Origin: Epiperipatus broadwayi
Lineage: Eukaryota; Onychophora; Udeonychophora; Euonychophora; Peripatidae
Length of the DNA: 64,000 nt
Assembly: GCA_028023455.1 (NCBI GenBank)
Contig: JAQFVV010012423.1
Span: forward strand, 6,242,269-6,306,268
Direction: 5' to 3'
Each line of letters opens with the position of its first letter. Position 1 is the stretch's first letter. The position numbers and the translations under genes are program-made. Positions 23,208 through 32,671 of this stretch are shown here, piece after piece. Below the pieces are notes generated by a model. That model worked only from the letters and a program-made list of their open reading frames with translations, was not told where the DNA came from and did not search any database.

Positions 23208-23475
23208 AAAAATTATTATGATTCTTTAAAGTGCTTGCCATTGGCTAAAACCTATATGACCAAAGATATAATTAATTATAATTAGAATTGATTTTAAAAT
23301 GTTTTCTGCAATAATACTATTTATTTTCTAGATAGTTAAATTGGTTTGAAGCAAATAGACTAAATGGGCTTTCTAATATACTACAATCAGACAAGCAGTA
23401 AAATGTAATTAAACATCTGAAAATGAGATAAGTAGCATTAGCACAGATAAGAATTAATACACATTATATATATAT
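23208..23475. other. A+T-rich DNA ending in (AT)n
   Basis: No feature is seen except the (AT)n run at 23467-23479, which is the insertion site of the LTR element. Confidence 0.5.
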
Positions 23476-24063
23476 ATATTGAAACAGATATACTGTTCCT
23501 CATATAAATATTCAAAAGACCCCCCCCCCATTTAAAAACGTCTAGCATGATTCAGTCTAATTGGGAACGCAATAAAGCTGTGATTTGTTAAAAAAAAGTC
23601 ATATTTTTAATTTTTAGTATTGATGGATTTAAATAAAATGTTATGTCATCTTATTTTTTTTTTATCTGTCTCAATAAAAAAAAAAAAGAAATTAATTATC
23701 CAATCATTAAAAAGAAAAAAAAAGATACTTGGGTTAAACTGAAGCAGTATTCAAATTAGGCACGTCGTCGGAAGAAAAGAACTTTTTTTTCTCTCTCGTC
23801 TTACACAGAGAGGCAGAACATATTAAATTTTTTTTTAAAAAAAGTGTATTACTTAATTCTTTTGACACATTAAAATATAGCTTTAACAAAACGTGAAAAT
23901 GGAAAAAGAAAGCTTTGCTAGAGGAATTATAATGACAATGGGGTAAATTAGCGGCTTCACTCTCTCCACGCTGTGCCATGACTTTCCATAGATGAAATAA
24001 CCCGCCTTCTTTTGAGTAAACTAGACTGCAAAACTGGAAGGTAATTATGTTATAAGAATGTTT

Positions 24064-24410
24064 AGACATCTTTATCATAAATTATAAATTGACATCATGA
24101 AATATCTACATAAAAATTATTTTTATAAAATATTAAAACATTTTTATCATATGTTATAAAGTGAAGTTATGAAACGGTTGCATACATTTTGTTCAATAAA
24201 ATATTAAGACATCTTTATCATACGTTATAAAGTGAAGTTATGAAATAATTACATAGAATTTGTTTTATAAAATATTAAAACATCTTTATCATACGTTATA
24301 AAGTGAAGTTATGAAATAATTACGTAGAATTTATTTTGTAAAATATTAGAACATGTTTATCATACGTTATAAAATGAAGTTATGAAATAGTTATACGCAA
24401 GTTTATTTAT
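24064..24410 (+). repeat. 61-62-bp tandem repeat in LTR
   Basis: Units share ATCATACGTTATAAAGTGAA and GTTATGAAATAATTACATAG with accumulated substitutions. The same array is at 28677-29010 in the 3' LTR. Confidence 0.75.
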
Positions 24411-24484
24411 AAAAATATTTGAACGTATTTACTATATGGATTAGAAATGCTTTAATTGCATATTACTTCTATCTGGGTAATGTA

Positions 24485-24745
24485 ACAGAGCTTATGTGTA
24501 TGAATATACTTTTATATTTGACTAAATTAAAAATGCTTCAATTACTAAATGGTAAATGCTCCACAAACCAAACAGAGTTTATGTGTATGAATATACTTTT
24601 ATATTTGACTAAATTAGAAATGCTTCAATTACTAAATGATAAATGCTCCACAAGCCAAACAGAATTTATGTATATGAATATACTTTTATATTTGACTAAA
24701 TTATAAATGCTTCAATTACCAAATGATAAATGCTCCACAAACCAA
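24485..24745 (+). repeat. 87-bp tandem repeat in LTR (three units; two in the 3' LTR)
   Basis: Starts ACAGAG(C/T)TTATGTGTATG at 24485, 24572 and 24659. Because 87 is a multiple of three, the array keeps a frame open (29-residue repeat with NILLYLTKL). I take that as a by-product, not a gene. Confidence 0.75.
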
Positions 24746-24832
24746 GAATTGCTGAGTTTAAATGTTTACCAATCAATAATAATTCATAAAATAATGAAAT
24801 GCTGTATAAATCATAAATGCTTGACTGCTCCC

Positions 24833-25240
24833 AAGCTTCTTCTCATAAATGAATTCAAAATGAACTATTGTTGAATTAGAATATTTTCAAGCTTCTTCTC
24901 ATAAAGGAATTCAAAAATGAACTATTGTTGAATTAGACTGTTTCCAAACGTCTTCTCATAAATGAATTCAAAATGAACTATTGTTGAATTAGAATATTTC
25001 CAAGCTTCTTCTCATAAATGAATTCAAAATGAACTATTGTTGAATTAGAATATTTCCAAGCTTCTTCTCATAAAGGAATTCAAAAATGAACTATTGTTGA
25101 ATTAGACTGTTTCCAAACGTCTTCTCATAAATGAATTCAAAATGAACTATTGTTGAATTAGAATATTTCCAAGCTTCTTCTCATAAAGGAATTCAAAAAT
25201 GAACTATTGTTGAATTAGACTGTTTCCAAACGTCTTCTCA
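24833..25240 (+). repeat. 56-57-bp tandem repeat in LTR (7 units here, 10 in the 3' LTR)
   Basis: Two unit types alternate, one starting AAGCTTCTTCTCATAAATG and one AAACGTCTTCTCATAAA. Both continue GAACTATTGTTGAATTAGA. The 3' LTR array spans about 29358-29945. Confidence 0.8.
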
Positions 25241-25725
25241 TAAATGAACTTGTAAATGAACTATTGATAAAAAAAAGAACTGCTTCTAGCTCTTTCATAA
25301 GTAAAATGAAAATGAGTTATCATGTGGATAGAAATGAACTTCGTTAGAAATTGCAAATTAATTGTTATTTAATAAATTTTTTTTTGTTACTAAAAATTAA
25401 ATTGGTTATCCAGTTGTCCAATTCTGTTTTGTTTTATTGCATCACTCATCAGTTATAGCACTTGTTCATGAGAATCTCATGCTTTCTGAGCTACGTCTGA
25501 CATAACTAGACCTAGGCCAGTCAGGTTGTAGTGAGACGGAACTCTAATGGCGCTTTTTGGGAAACCAAACATAGAAATATTTAGATGTTTCCAGTCTCTA
25601 TGGTACTACATCCTCTGATGAGCAGGAAATATTGTTGTAGGAGGCATTAACATCTGCATTAGGAATGTCAATTGATAGTTCCTTCCTACAGCATGCTCAT
25701 CAGAAAATTGTTACAACTGATGTAA

Positions 25726-25731
25726 TAAAAG
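25726..25731 (+). promoter_or_regulatory. Polyadenylation signal AATAAA in 5' LTR
   Basis: AATAAA lies 23 bp before the LTR end. It is conserved in the 3' LTR at about 30447-30452, where it would direct 3'-end formation. Confidence 0.55.
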
Positions 25732-25754
25732 GGTTGTATGGGGGTCCGGTTACA

Positions 25755-25856
25755 TTTGGCGCCCTACTGTGAGGCCTTATCTGGCTAGCCTACTCATAGG
25801 CCAGTTAATTTGCCACCCTACTGTGAGGTCCGATCTAGCTAGCCTACTCATAGGCA
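25755..25856 (+). repeat. Tandem duplication of the primer-site leader
   Basis: The block containing GCCCTACTGTGAGG and GCTAGCCTACTCATAGGC (25755-25807) is repeated at 25808-25856 with TGCCACCCTACTGTGAGG, so a second, weaker primer-like site follows the first. Confidence 0.7.
25757..25774 (+). promoter_or_regulatory. Primer-binding site, tRNA-Lys type
   Basis: TGGCGCCCTACTGTGAGG starts 2 bp after the LTR end. It matches the common Lys-type primer site (TGGCGCCCAACGTGGGGC) through TGGCGCCC and then with one inserted base and two changes. It is the first-strand priming site for reverse transcription. Confidence 0.8.
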
Positions 25857-26084
25857 TAAGCAGATCACGATTCTGTGATATGAACAGTGCATATGATGTA
25901 GTGATGTAATTTGTTCAGGAAGGATGGAAAAATAAAAGTTTAAAAGAAAAACAACACAAAAATGAATGGCATAAAGAATGAAACAGGCATTTCAAAGAAG
26001 ATGGAGTAAAGTCATGGTGTGGATGGAGAGAGAAGCTTAATAAAGTTGAAATAAAAAAAAATACCACTAAACTAGAATAAAATA

Positions 26085-27497
26085 TTGATGAAAACCAGAT
26101 CAAAAACAAAAAAAATGATGAATACAGAAAGCATAGAGGATCCTCCTGAGAAAGAAGATAAACAAGAAGCTAAAGCAGATGAGGAATCAGAGAAAACAGG
26201 GGAGACATCTACATTAGCCCAGTTATTGGAAATTATAAAAGCAGACCAAAAGAAAAGAGACAAACAAAGAGAAGAAGATAACCAAAAAAGAGACAAACAA
26301 AGAGAAGAAGATATCAAACAGAGAGAAGAAGATAACCAAAAAAGAGATAAACAAAGAGAAGAAGATATCAAACAGAGAGAAGAAGATAACAAGCAAGCAA
26401 TAGAAGTAAACCAAAGAATAGAAAAACAAATTATGGAAGCAGTGGAAAATCAAAATGAAAAGTTAAACCAGTTGATAAAGGAAATAATTCAGTCTAAAAA
26501 ATTGGATGAGGAGGAAACTTTGGAATTTCCAACCAAAGATATTTTAAAGGAATCACAAATTGAATATCCTATTACTGATGAAGCAAAATTTGAGATTGTT
26601 AAAAAGGAAGAAATTGAAATTACAAAGGGTGATCTTGAAATTGTCAGTCTACCTTCAGGAAAACTTATGATTGTGGAATATACCTCTAAAATTGAAAAGA
26701 AAGAAGCAGTATATACAGAAGCTGAGACTGGAATATCAAACACAGCAAAAGAGTTTCAAATGGATGAAAATAAATCTAATAAAGTAAAATTAAAATCTTC
26801 TGATCTTCAAGAAGATGAAAAACATGAAAATGAACATGATCAAAAACTTAATTCTCATATAACTAAGGAACTGTCCAATATAGAAGAAAATGTTTCAGAA
26901 AAATTATCTGATATATGCTATGAAATAGTAAAGGAGATAGAGAAAGAAACCATAAAATGGAAAGAAAAGTGTGTTAGTCCTCAACCATATATAAAAATTA
27001 TAAACAAAAGCTTAATAAACTCAAATCAAAAATTGAGTACAGAAAAAAAATATATAAACACAGTTATTAAAAATATAGTTGCTTACGCAGGGAAAGACAC
27101 CAAAAAGGAATCTGAAAACTCGGGATTTATCAGTGTGAAAGAAATTAAACAACAAGAAACCTTTACAAATACCAAAAAAATAATTACTATGGCAGAAGAA
27201 CCATTTAAAAAGAAACTTTTATGTAAAAATGAAGTACCACCATGGAAGAGGAACAGGAGAAAATCCACAGATGGTGTTCATGGTCCATATTGGATGCGTA
27301 CAATTAGAAGATCAAACAGTAACAAGGATCTCCAAAGAAAATACAGAAGTGAAGAAGCAAGACACCACAGTAATGTTAAACATGATAAATTTTCAACAAA
27401 GAGACGATCCAGAAGTATGTCACCTCATAATATAAAAGAGGACTATAGGAGAACTGATCATGATCCTCAGTCTCCCCAAACCAGATTGCAGTTATGA
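26085..27497 (+). CDS. Gag-like structural protein of LTR element
   Basis: A 470-residue intact ORF and the only coding region of the element. It begins MMKTRSKTKK, the (M)xTRSKT-type opening common in Ty3 gag proteins; either Met could serve. Residues about 45-120 are a charged coiled coil built from an 11-18 residue repeat (KRDKQREEDNQ, DIKQREED). The acidic middle is lysine/glutamate-rich. The C-terminal 90 residues are basic with RS/RR motifs (RRSRSMSPHNIK), suited to RNA binding. There is no CCHC knuckle, protease or polymerase. It stops at TGA 27495-27497, about 600 bp before the 3' LTR. A packaging or coat role is inferred from position and composition. The uninterrupted frame suggests recent constraint or recent insertion. 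Confidence 0.75.
   Translation: MMKTRSKTKKMMNTESIEDPPEKEDKQEAKADEESEKTGETSTLAQLLEIIKADQKKRDKQREEDNQKRDKQREEDIKQREEDNQKRDKQREEDIKQREEDNKQAIEVNQRIEKQIMEAVENQNEKLNQLIKEIIQSKKLDEEETLEFPTKDILKESQIEYPITDEAKFEIVKKEEIEITKGDLEIVSLPSGKLMIVEYTSKIEKKEAVYTEAETGISNTAKEFQMDENKSNKVKLKSSDLQEDEKHENEHDQKLNSHITKELSNIEENVSEKLSDICYEIVKEIEKETIKWKEKCVSPQPYIKIINKSLINSNQKLSTEKKYINTVIKNIVAYAGKDTKKESENSGFISVKEIKQQETFTNTKKIITMAEEPFKKKLLCKNEVPPWKRNRRKSTDGVHGPYWMRTIRRSNSNKDLQRKYRSEEARHHSNVKHDKFSTKRRSRSMSPHNIKEDYRRTDHDPQSPQTRLQL
26256..26395 (+). repeat. Coding minisatellite in gag
   Basis: Repeats of AGAGA(C/T)AAACAAAGAGAAG followed by AAGATA(A/T)C encode the QREED-type coiled coil. All units are multiples of three, so the frame is kept. 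Confidence 0.7.
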
Positions 27498-27758
27498 TTC
27501 AGAATAAAATAGAGATAGCTGATGGAAAAGGGTTTGTGAGTGTGATGTAGTGATGCATGAACTTGTGTTTTTCATGTTGAGATGGTGGATGATTGAGCGG
27601 AGCTGCTTGGATGCATTGTGTTATGATGCTCTGAAGTATATGCTCGGCACTATCCAGACCTGGATGTTGTGCTCCAAGAATAGTCCAGCAGTGCGTATAT
27701 ATAGGTCTCATGTATAGGCCTTGGTCTCATGAATAGGCCAAATGATAGCCCCTAAGAC

Positions 27759-27830
27759 TCACCGAAGCTGAGCAGGGTTGGCTAAGTGCCAAATTTTTTT
27801 TTTCTCTGGCTCCTGCTCTTGGTTGGATGA
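27759..27830 (+). repeat. 5S rRNA-like patch
   Basis: TCACCGAAGCTGAGCAGGGT (27759-27778) closely matches the internal control region of animal 5S rRNA (TCACCGAAG(C/T)TAAGCAG(C/G)GTCGG). CTTGG(TT)GGATGA-like sequence follows at 27818-27830, where 5S has CTTGGATGGGTGA. The spacing is about 20 nt longer than in 5S because of a poly-T run. It is a derived fragment, not a 5S gene. Confidence 0.55.
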
Positions 27831-28042
27831 TGCTTCTAGGTACAAGAGAGGTAGTGCTTAAAAATGAGATATTTTCTCGTGACGTCATGAGGCGGTGTGT
27901 ACTGGTAGTTTGTGCTTGGCCATCTATTTGTCCCAGCATTGGAGGCTATAGTTCATGTATTCACTTTTCCAGCTCATCTTACCCATTCATCAGCATATCT
28001 AAAACCAGGCAGTACTGAGAAATAATGTGTATAGTATATGGA

Positions 28043-28070
28043 ATGAAATCGTACTTCCAGGCGATTTCAT
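28043..28070 (+). promoter_or_regulatory. Perfect hairpin upstream of the purine tract
   Basis: ATGAAATCG (28043-28051) pairs with CGATTTCAT (28062-28070) around a 10-nt loop, 10 bp before the purine tract. Function unknown. Confidence 0.5.
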
Positions 28071-28080
28071 CCCAAAATTT

Positions 28081-28090
28081 GGTGAGGGGT
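28081..28090 (+). promoter_or_regulatory. Polypurine tract (plus-strand primer)
   Basis: GGTGAGGGGT followed by AA abuts the 3' LTR start at 28093. This is the expected place for the plus-strand primer. It has two internal T residues, so it is not a pure purine run. Confidence 0.6.
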
Positions 28091-28092
28091 AA

Positions 28093-30477
28093 TGAAACAG
28101 ATATACTGTTCCTCATATAAATATTCAAAAGATCCCCCCCCCATTTAAAAATGTCTAGCGTGATTCAGTCTAATTGGGAACGCAATAAAGCTGTGATTTG
28201 TTAAAAAAAAGTCATATTTTTAATTTTTAGTATTGATGGATTTAAATAAAATGTTATGTCATCTTATTTTTTTTTATCTGTCTCAATAAAAAAAAAGAAA
28301 TTAATTATCCAATCATTAAAAAGAAAAAAAAAAGATACTTGGGTTAAACTGAGGCAGTATTCAAATTAGGCACGTCGTCGGAAGAAAAGAACTTTTTTTT
28401 TCTCTCGTCTTACACAGAGAGGCAGAACATATTAAATTTTTTTTTAAAAAAAAAGTGTATTACTTAATTCTTTTGACACATTAAAATATAGCTTTAACAA
28501 AACGTGAAAATGGAAAAAGAAAGCTTTGCTAGAGGAATTATAATGACAATGGGGTAAATTAGCGGCTTCACTCTCTCCATGCTGTGCCATGACTTTCCAT
28601 AGATGAAATAACCCGCCTTCTTTTGAGTAAACTAGACTGCAAAACTGGAAGGTAATTATGTTATAAGAATGTTTAGACATCTTTATCATAAATTATAAAT
28701 TGACATCATGAAATATCTACATAAAAATTATTTTTATAAAATATTAAAACGTTTTTATTATATGTTATAAAGTGAAGTTATGAAACGGTTGCATACATTT
28801 TGTTCAATAAAATATTAAGACATCTTTATCATACGTTATAAAGTGAAGTTATGAAATAATTACATAGAATTTGTTTTATAAAATATTAAAACATCCTTAT
28901 CATACGTTATAAAGTGAAGTTATGAAATAATTACGTAGAATTTATTTTGTAAAATATTAGAACATGTTTATCATACGTTATAAAATGAAGTTATGAAATA
29001 GTTATATGCAAGTTTATTTATAAAAATATTTGAATGTATTTACTATATGGATTAGAAATGCTTTAATTGCATATTACTTCTATCTGGGTAATGTAACAGA
29101 GCTTATGTGTATGAATATACTTTTATATTTGACTAAATTAGAAATGCTTCAATTACTAAATGATAAATGCTCCACAAACCAAACAGAGTTTATGTATATG
29201 AATATACTTTTATATTTGACTAAATTATAAATGCTTCAATTACCAAATGATAAATGCTCCACAAACCAAGAATTGCTGAGTTTAAATGTTTACCAATCAA
29301 TAATAATTCATAAAATAATGAAATGCTGTATAAATCATAAATGCTTGACTGCTCCCAAGCTTCTTTTCATAAATGAATTCAAAATGAACTATTGTTGAAT
29401 TAGAATATTTCCAAGCTTCTTCTCATAAAGGAATTCAAAAATGAACTATTGTTGAATTAGACTGTTTCCAAACGTCTTCTCATAAAGGAATTCAAAAATG
29501 AACTATTGTTGAATTAGAATGTTTCCAAGCTTCTTCTCATAAATGAATTCAAAATGAACTATTGTTGAATTAGAATATTTCCAAGCTTCTTCTCATAAAG
29601 GAATTCAAAAATGAACTATTGTTGAATTAGACTGTTTCCAAACGTCTTCTCATAAAGGAATTCAAAAATGAACTATTGTTGAATTAGACTGTTTCCAAAC
29701 GTCTTCTCATAAATGAATTCAAAATGAACTATTGTTGAATTAGAATATTTCCAAGCTTCTTCTCATAAAGGAATTCAAAAATGAACTATTGTTGAATTAG
29801 ACTGTTTCCAAACTTCTTCTCATAAATGAATTCAAAATGAACTATTGTTGAATTAGAATATTTCCAAGCTTCTTCTCATAAAGGAATTCAAAAATGAACT
29901 ATTGTTGAATTAGACTGTTTCCAAACGTCTTCTCATAAATGAACTTGTAAATGAACTATTGATAAAAAAAAAAGAACTGCTTCTAGCTCTTTCATAAGTA
30001 AAATGAAAATGAGTTATCATGTGGATAGAAATGAACTTCGTTAGAAATTGCAAATTAATTGTTATTTAATAAATTTTTTTTTTGTTACTAAAAATTAAAT
30101 TGGTTATCCAGTTGTCCACTTCTGTTTTGTTTTATTGCATCACTCATCAGTTATAGCACTTGTTCATGAGAATCTCATGCTTTCTGAGCTATGTCTGACA
30201 TAACTAGACCTAGGCCAGTCAGGTTGTAGTGAGACGGAACTCTAATGGCGCTTTTTGGGAAACCAAACATAGAAATATTTAGATGTTTCCAGTCTCTATG
30301 GTACTACATCCTCTGATGAGCAGGAAATATTGTTGTAGGAGGCATTAACATCTGCATTAGGAATGTCAATTGATAGTTCCTTCCTACAGCATGCTCATCA
30401 GAAAATTGTTACAGCATGCTCATCAGAAAATTGTTACAACTGACATAATAAAAGGGTTGTATGGGGGTCCGGTTACA
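28093..30477 (+). repeat. 3' LTR (2385 bp)
   Basis: Near-identical to 23480-25754. The 110-bp size difference is explained by three extra 56-57-bp units, one fewer 87-bp unit, and a 27-bp duplication of the GCATGCTCATCAGAAAATTG segment near 30410. It ends GGTTACA at 30477, followed by (AT)n. Confidence 0.88.
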
Positions 30478-31109
30478 ATATATATATATATAACTAAAGC
30501 TTTTTCAACATTTATTTAATAAAACAAATTACCAAAAGGAAAAAAAATAAAAAATTATATATATTGCCAGCAAAGTGTGAAAAGCCTGAAGGCATATGTG
30601 TGACGTTTTGGGGCAAAGTGTGACATTTCATTTTTATTTTTTATATTTCCTAGACAATATATAGAATACCTAAGCATTATAAAGAATGAAAAGTTTTTGG
30701 CAAAATATGAAAAAGTCTTTTATTGAAAAGCTCTATGGAAAAATGTAAGAAATACAAAATATAAAATATGGGAATTTTCATATTTATCTATATCATAAAA
30801 TACTAGATTTAAAAAAACTATCAAAAATAATGGGTTTTTTTTAATATTAAATAATAAACATTTTATCAATACATTGAATTTCTGATATTACAATGGAGTT
30901 TTATTTTCTTAATTTCAAGTATGGTATGATTATTATTTCTTACTGACAACTAACTTCTCTGATAAAAAACATAATAAGTAAATCAAAACTATTTCTCTTT
31001 TTTTTTAATTATCATAATATTATTTAAATGTTATGTTCATTTAACAGAAAGGATAGACTTTTATATAACTTTAATTTTTAATTTTATTTATGCATGCTTT
31101 TGACATGGG
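30478..31109. other. A+T-rich DNA without recognisable feature
   Basis: The start is the remainder of the (AT)n target. GCAAAGTGTGA occurs twice near 30558-30620 in direct orientation. Nothing else is supported. Confidence 0.4.
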
Positions 31110-31338
31110 TATGCCATATTAAACCACTAAACAACATCTGATCACTATTCTTTATGCTTGCACAAGCTGTTTACACAGAGGCTAAACTCTTCATATGACT
31201 ATACAAGCTAATGAGCTTGAATTTGAAAACATTGTTGTAATTTAATTTTGGACTCAAAGCTTTATAGTTAGCTAATAAGGTAAATGGTAGCCACTGGAGG
31301 GTTGCATTTGATCCTAAGATCTAGGTACAGTACTCTCA

Positions 31339-31400
31339 AAACCAATATTCTTCATTGATGAAAGCTGCAAGCTATATACTAGTCTGGGGATATTGGATGA
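31339..31400 (+). ncRNA. Degenerate hammerhead ribozyme (copy A5)
   Basis: The core reads TTGATGA (C3 lost). Stem II is AGC-TGCAA-GCT, GAAAC has become TATAC, and the TAGTC cleavage segment and TGGGGATATTGGATGAG stem I strand are kept. Not expected to cleave. Confidence 0.55.
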
Positions 31401-31795
31401 GTTTGTACTGGATAGGGATTTTATGCACAAACCTTTTTGCTCCCATTGATTACTCTGGCTTGCACTGAGAAGTGCTAACTGTATGAAGAGTTTACCCTCT
31501 GTGTAAACAGTTTATGTAAGCATAAATAATGGTTATCAATGTGATATTTAGTGGTTTAATACTAATCCTGCCCAATGGGATTTTGGTGACTGTGGTTATT
31601 AAAGAACCAAAGATACCAAAATGTATGGATGCTGACTGAGTTTAGATCTATATGACTATACAAGCTAATGAGCTTGAATTGCAAACACCATTGTGTTTTC
31701 ATTTTGGACTCAGAGCTTTATAGTTAGCTAATAAAGTAAAAGTGGTTGCTGGAGGGTTGCATTAGATCCTAAGTGTCTAATTGCAGTGCTCTCAC

Positions 31796-31854
31796 ATCCA
31801 AGACTTCTCATTGATAAAAGCCACAAGCTAGAAACTAGTCTGGGGATATTGGAT
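31796..31854 (+). ncRNA. Degenerate hammerhead ribozyme (copy A6)
   Basis: ATCCAA (31796-31801) and TTGGAT (31849-31854) still pair and GAAACTAGTC is intact, but the core is TTGATAA (C3 and G8 changed) and stem II is weakened. Confidence 0.6.
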
Positions 31855-32076
31855 GAGTAGACCCTAGAGAGGAATTTTATGTACAAACCTTCTTGCTTCC
31901 ATTGATTACTCTAGATTACATTGAGAAGAGCTACTATATGAAGAGTTTAGCCATTGTGTAAACAGCTTGTGTAAGCATAAATAATGGTGATCAATGTGAT
32001 TTTTAGTGGTTTAATACCAATCCTCTATGATATGCCATATTCATAGAAACCTACGTTTATTTAGTGTTTACAGCAC

Positions 32077-32575
32077 TTATTTTCTCTTGATTGTTACTTT
32101 AATATTTAAATGTATTCCATTTTCTTCAAATTTATTTTTAAAAAACCCTTTTTTTAAAAAAAGAGGTATCCACAACTCTTTTTTTTTATTGATAGCATAG
32201 CAAATCTTTGCAATTTCCCAGGCCTCATTGATCTTGGATTTCCTGTCCACTTTCTTTATACATACAATGGCAATCATTGTTAAATCAAACTTATGATCTG
32301 ATATCTGTTCATGATCCATAAATATGAATGTATATTCTTCACTCCCTTGTGCCTATTATATAAGTATCTGTGCTGGACTAGACTAATTGATAAATTAGCA
32401 TGCAATTCTCCATAATATGCAATATTGCATATCCCTTGTTTACACTGAATTTTGTAAACAATTTAGTGTTTTGACTAGATAATTTATTCTTGTAATTATT
32501 TAATTTATTTAGTGCTGGGAAAGTTAGGAAACTTCCATTGTACGTATCTTTAGGTATGCTTTTTAATTTTTGCAA
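32077..32575 (-). other. Two adjacent unrecognised minus-strand frames, possibly a decayed coding remnant
   Basis: Frames at 32575-32378 (65 residues) and 32319-32077 (80 residues) lie in different phases. The second contains INEAWEIAKICYAINKKKEL and WIPLFLKKGFF, a composition more protein-like than the surrounding chance frames. I do not recognise a family. It could be the worn end of a transposon protein or an accident of A+T-rich sequence. Confidence 0.22.
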
Positions 32576-32671
32576 GATTTTTGGATCATAACAAAAACTA
32601 ATCTATTTTTTTATTTTCTATTAGTTGAGGAGGTTATGATAGTAGTAAAATGCTAAATTTTATATAAATAT

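Larger units (their letters stand above)
23480..25754 (+). repeat. 5' LTR (2275 bp)
   Basis: Begins TGAAACAGATATACTGTTCC and ends GGGTCCGGTTACA. Internally it has three tandem arrays: about five 61-62-bp units (24064-24410), three 87-bp units (24485-24745) and seven 56-57-bp units (24833-25235). AATAAA at 25726-25731, 23 bp before the end, is the likely polyadenylation signal. A large stem-loop (CTGATGAGCA at 25614 with TGCTCATCAG at 25696) precedes it. The LTR is unusually long for a Ty3 element. Confidence 0.88.
27498..28080 (+). other. 3' untranslated interior of the LTR element
   Basis: No ORF of note. It contains the 5S-like patch at 27759-27830, doubled TAGGTCTCAT / TATAGGCCTTGGTCTCATGA segments (about 27700-27740), and a perfect 9-bp hairpin at 28043-28070. 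Confidence 0.6.
23480..30477 (+). mobile_element. Complete Ty3-type LTR retrotransposon, gag-only (non-autonomous)
   Basis: Two long direct repeats (23480-25754 and 28093-30477), both starting TGAAACAG and ending GGTTACA, bound a 2.34-kb interior. ATAT lies immediately outside both ends, consistent with a 4-bp target duplication within an (AT)n run. A Lys-type primer-binding site lies 2 bp inside the 5' LTR and a purine tract abuts the 3' LTR. The only long frame is a gag-like ORF (26085-27497). There is no protease, reverse transcriptase, RNase H or integrase, so movement would need enzymes from a relative. The LTRs are nearly identical apart from tandem-repeat number, so insertion is recent. 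Confidence 0.9.
31121..32030 (+). mobile_element. Dimeric hammerhead retroelement (copies A5 + A6)
   Basis: A 910-bp insertion flanked by TATGCCATATT (31110-31120 and 32031-32041). It starts with an inverted segment (AAACCACTAAACAACATCTG to about 31195) and then carries two head-to-tail units. Equivalent cleavage-site positions (31384 and 31840) are 456 nt apart. The junction between units runs GTGATATTTAGTGGTTTAAT then ACTAATCCTGCCCAATGGG. It ends just after the junction motif, TTAATACCAATCCTCTATGA. Both ribozymes are degraded, so this insertion is older than the one at 11383. Confidence 0.8.

Noticed and set aside
23734-24078. Minus-strand 114-codon frame in the 5' LTR
   Set aside because: It lies antisense in the LTR, is cut short in the 3' LTR copy by small indels, and has no recognisable domain.
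24419-24706. 95-codon repetitive frame in the LTR
   Set aside because: It is kept open only because the 87-bp tandem unit is a multiple of three; unit number changes between LTRs.
25614-25705. CTGATGA in the LTRs (and its copy near 30320) as a possible hammerhead core
   Set aside because: The following bases GCAGGAAAT leave no stem II between CTGATGA and GAAA. The segment is one arm of an LTR stem-loop.
26072-27268. Several minus-strand frames across the gag ORF
   Set aside because: Antisense shadows of a purine-rich coding strand; Ser/Leu/Phe-rich with no domain.
27759-27830. Functional 5S rRNA gene
   Set aside because: Only part of the internal region matches, with an inserted poly-T and no flanking 5S sequence.
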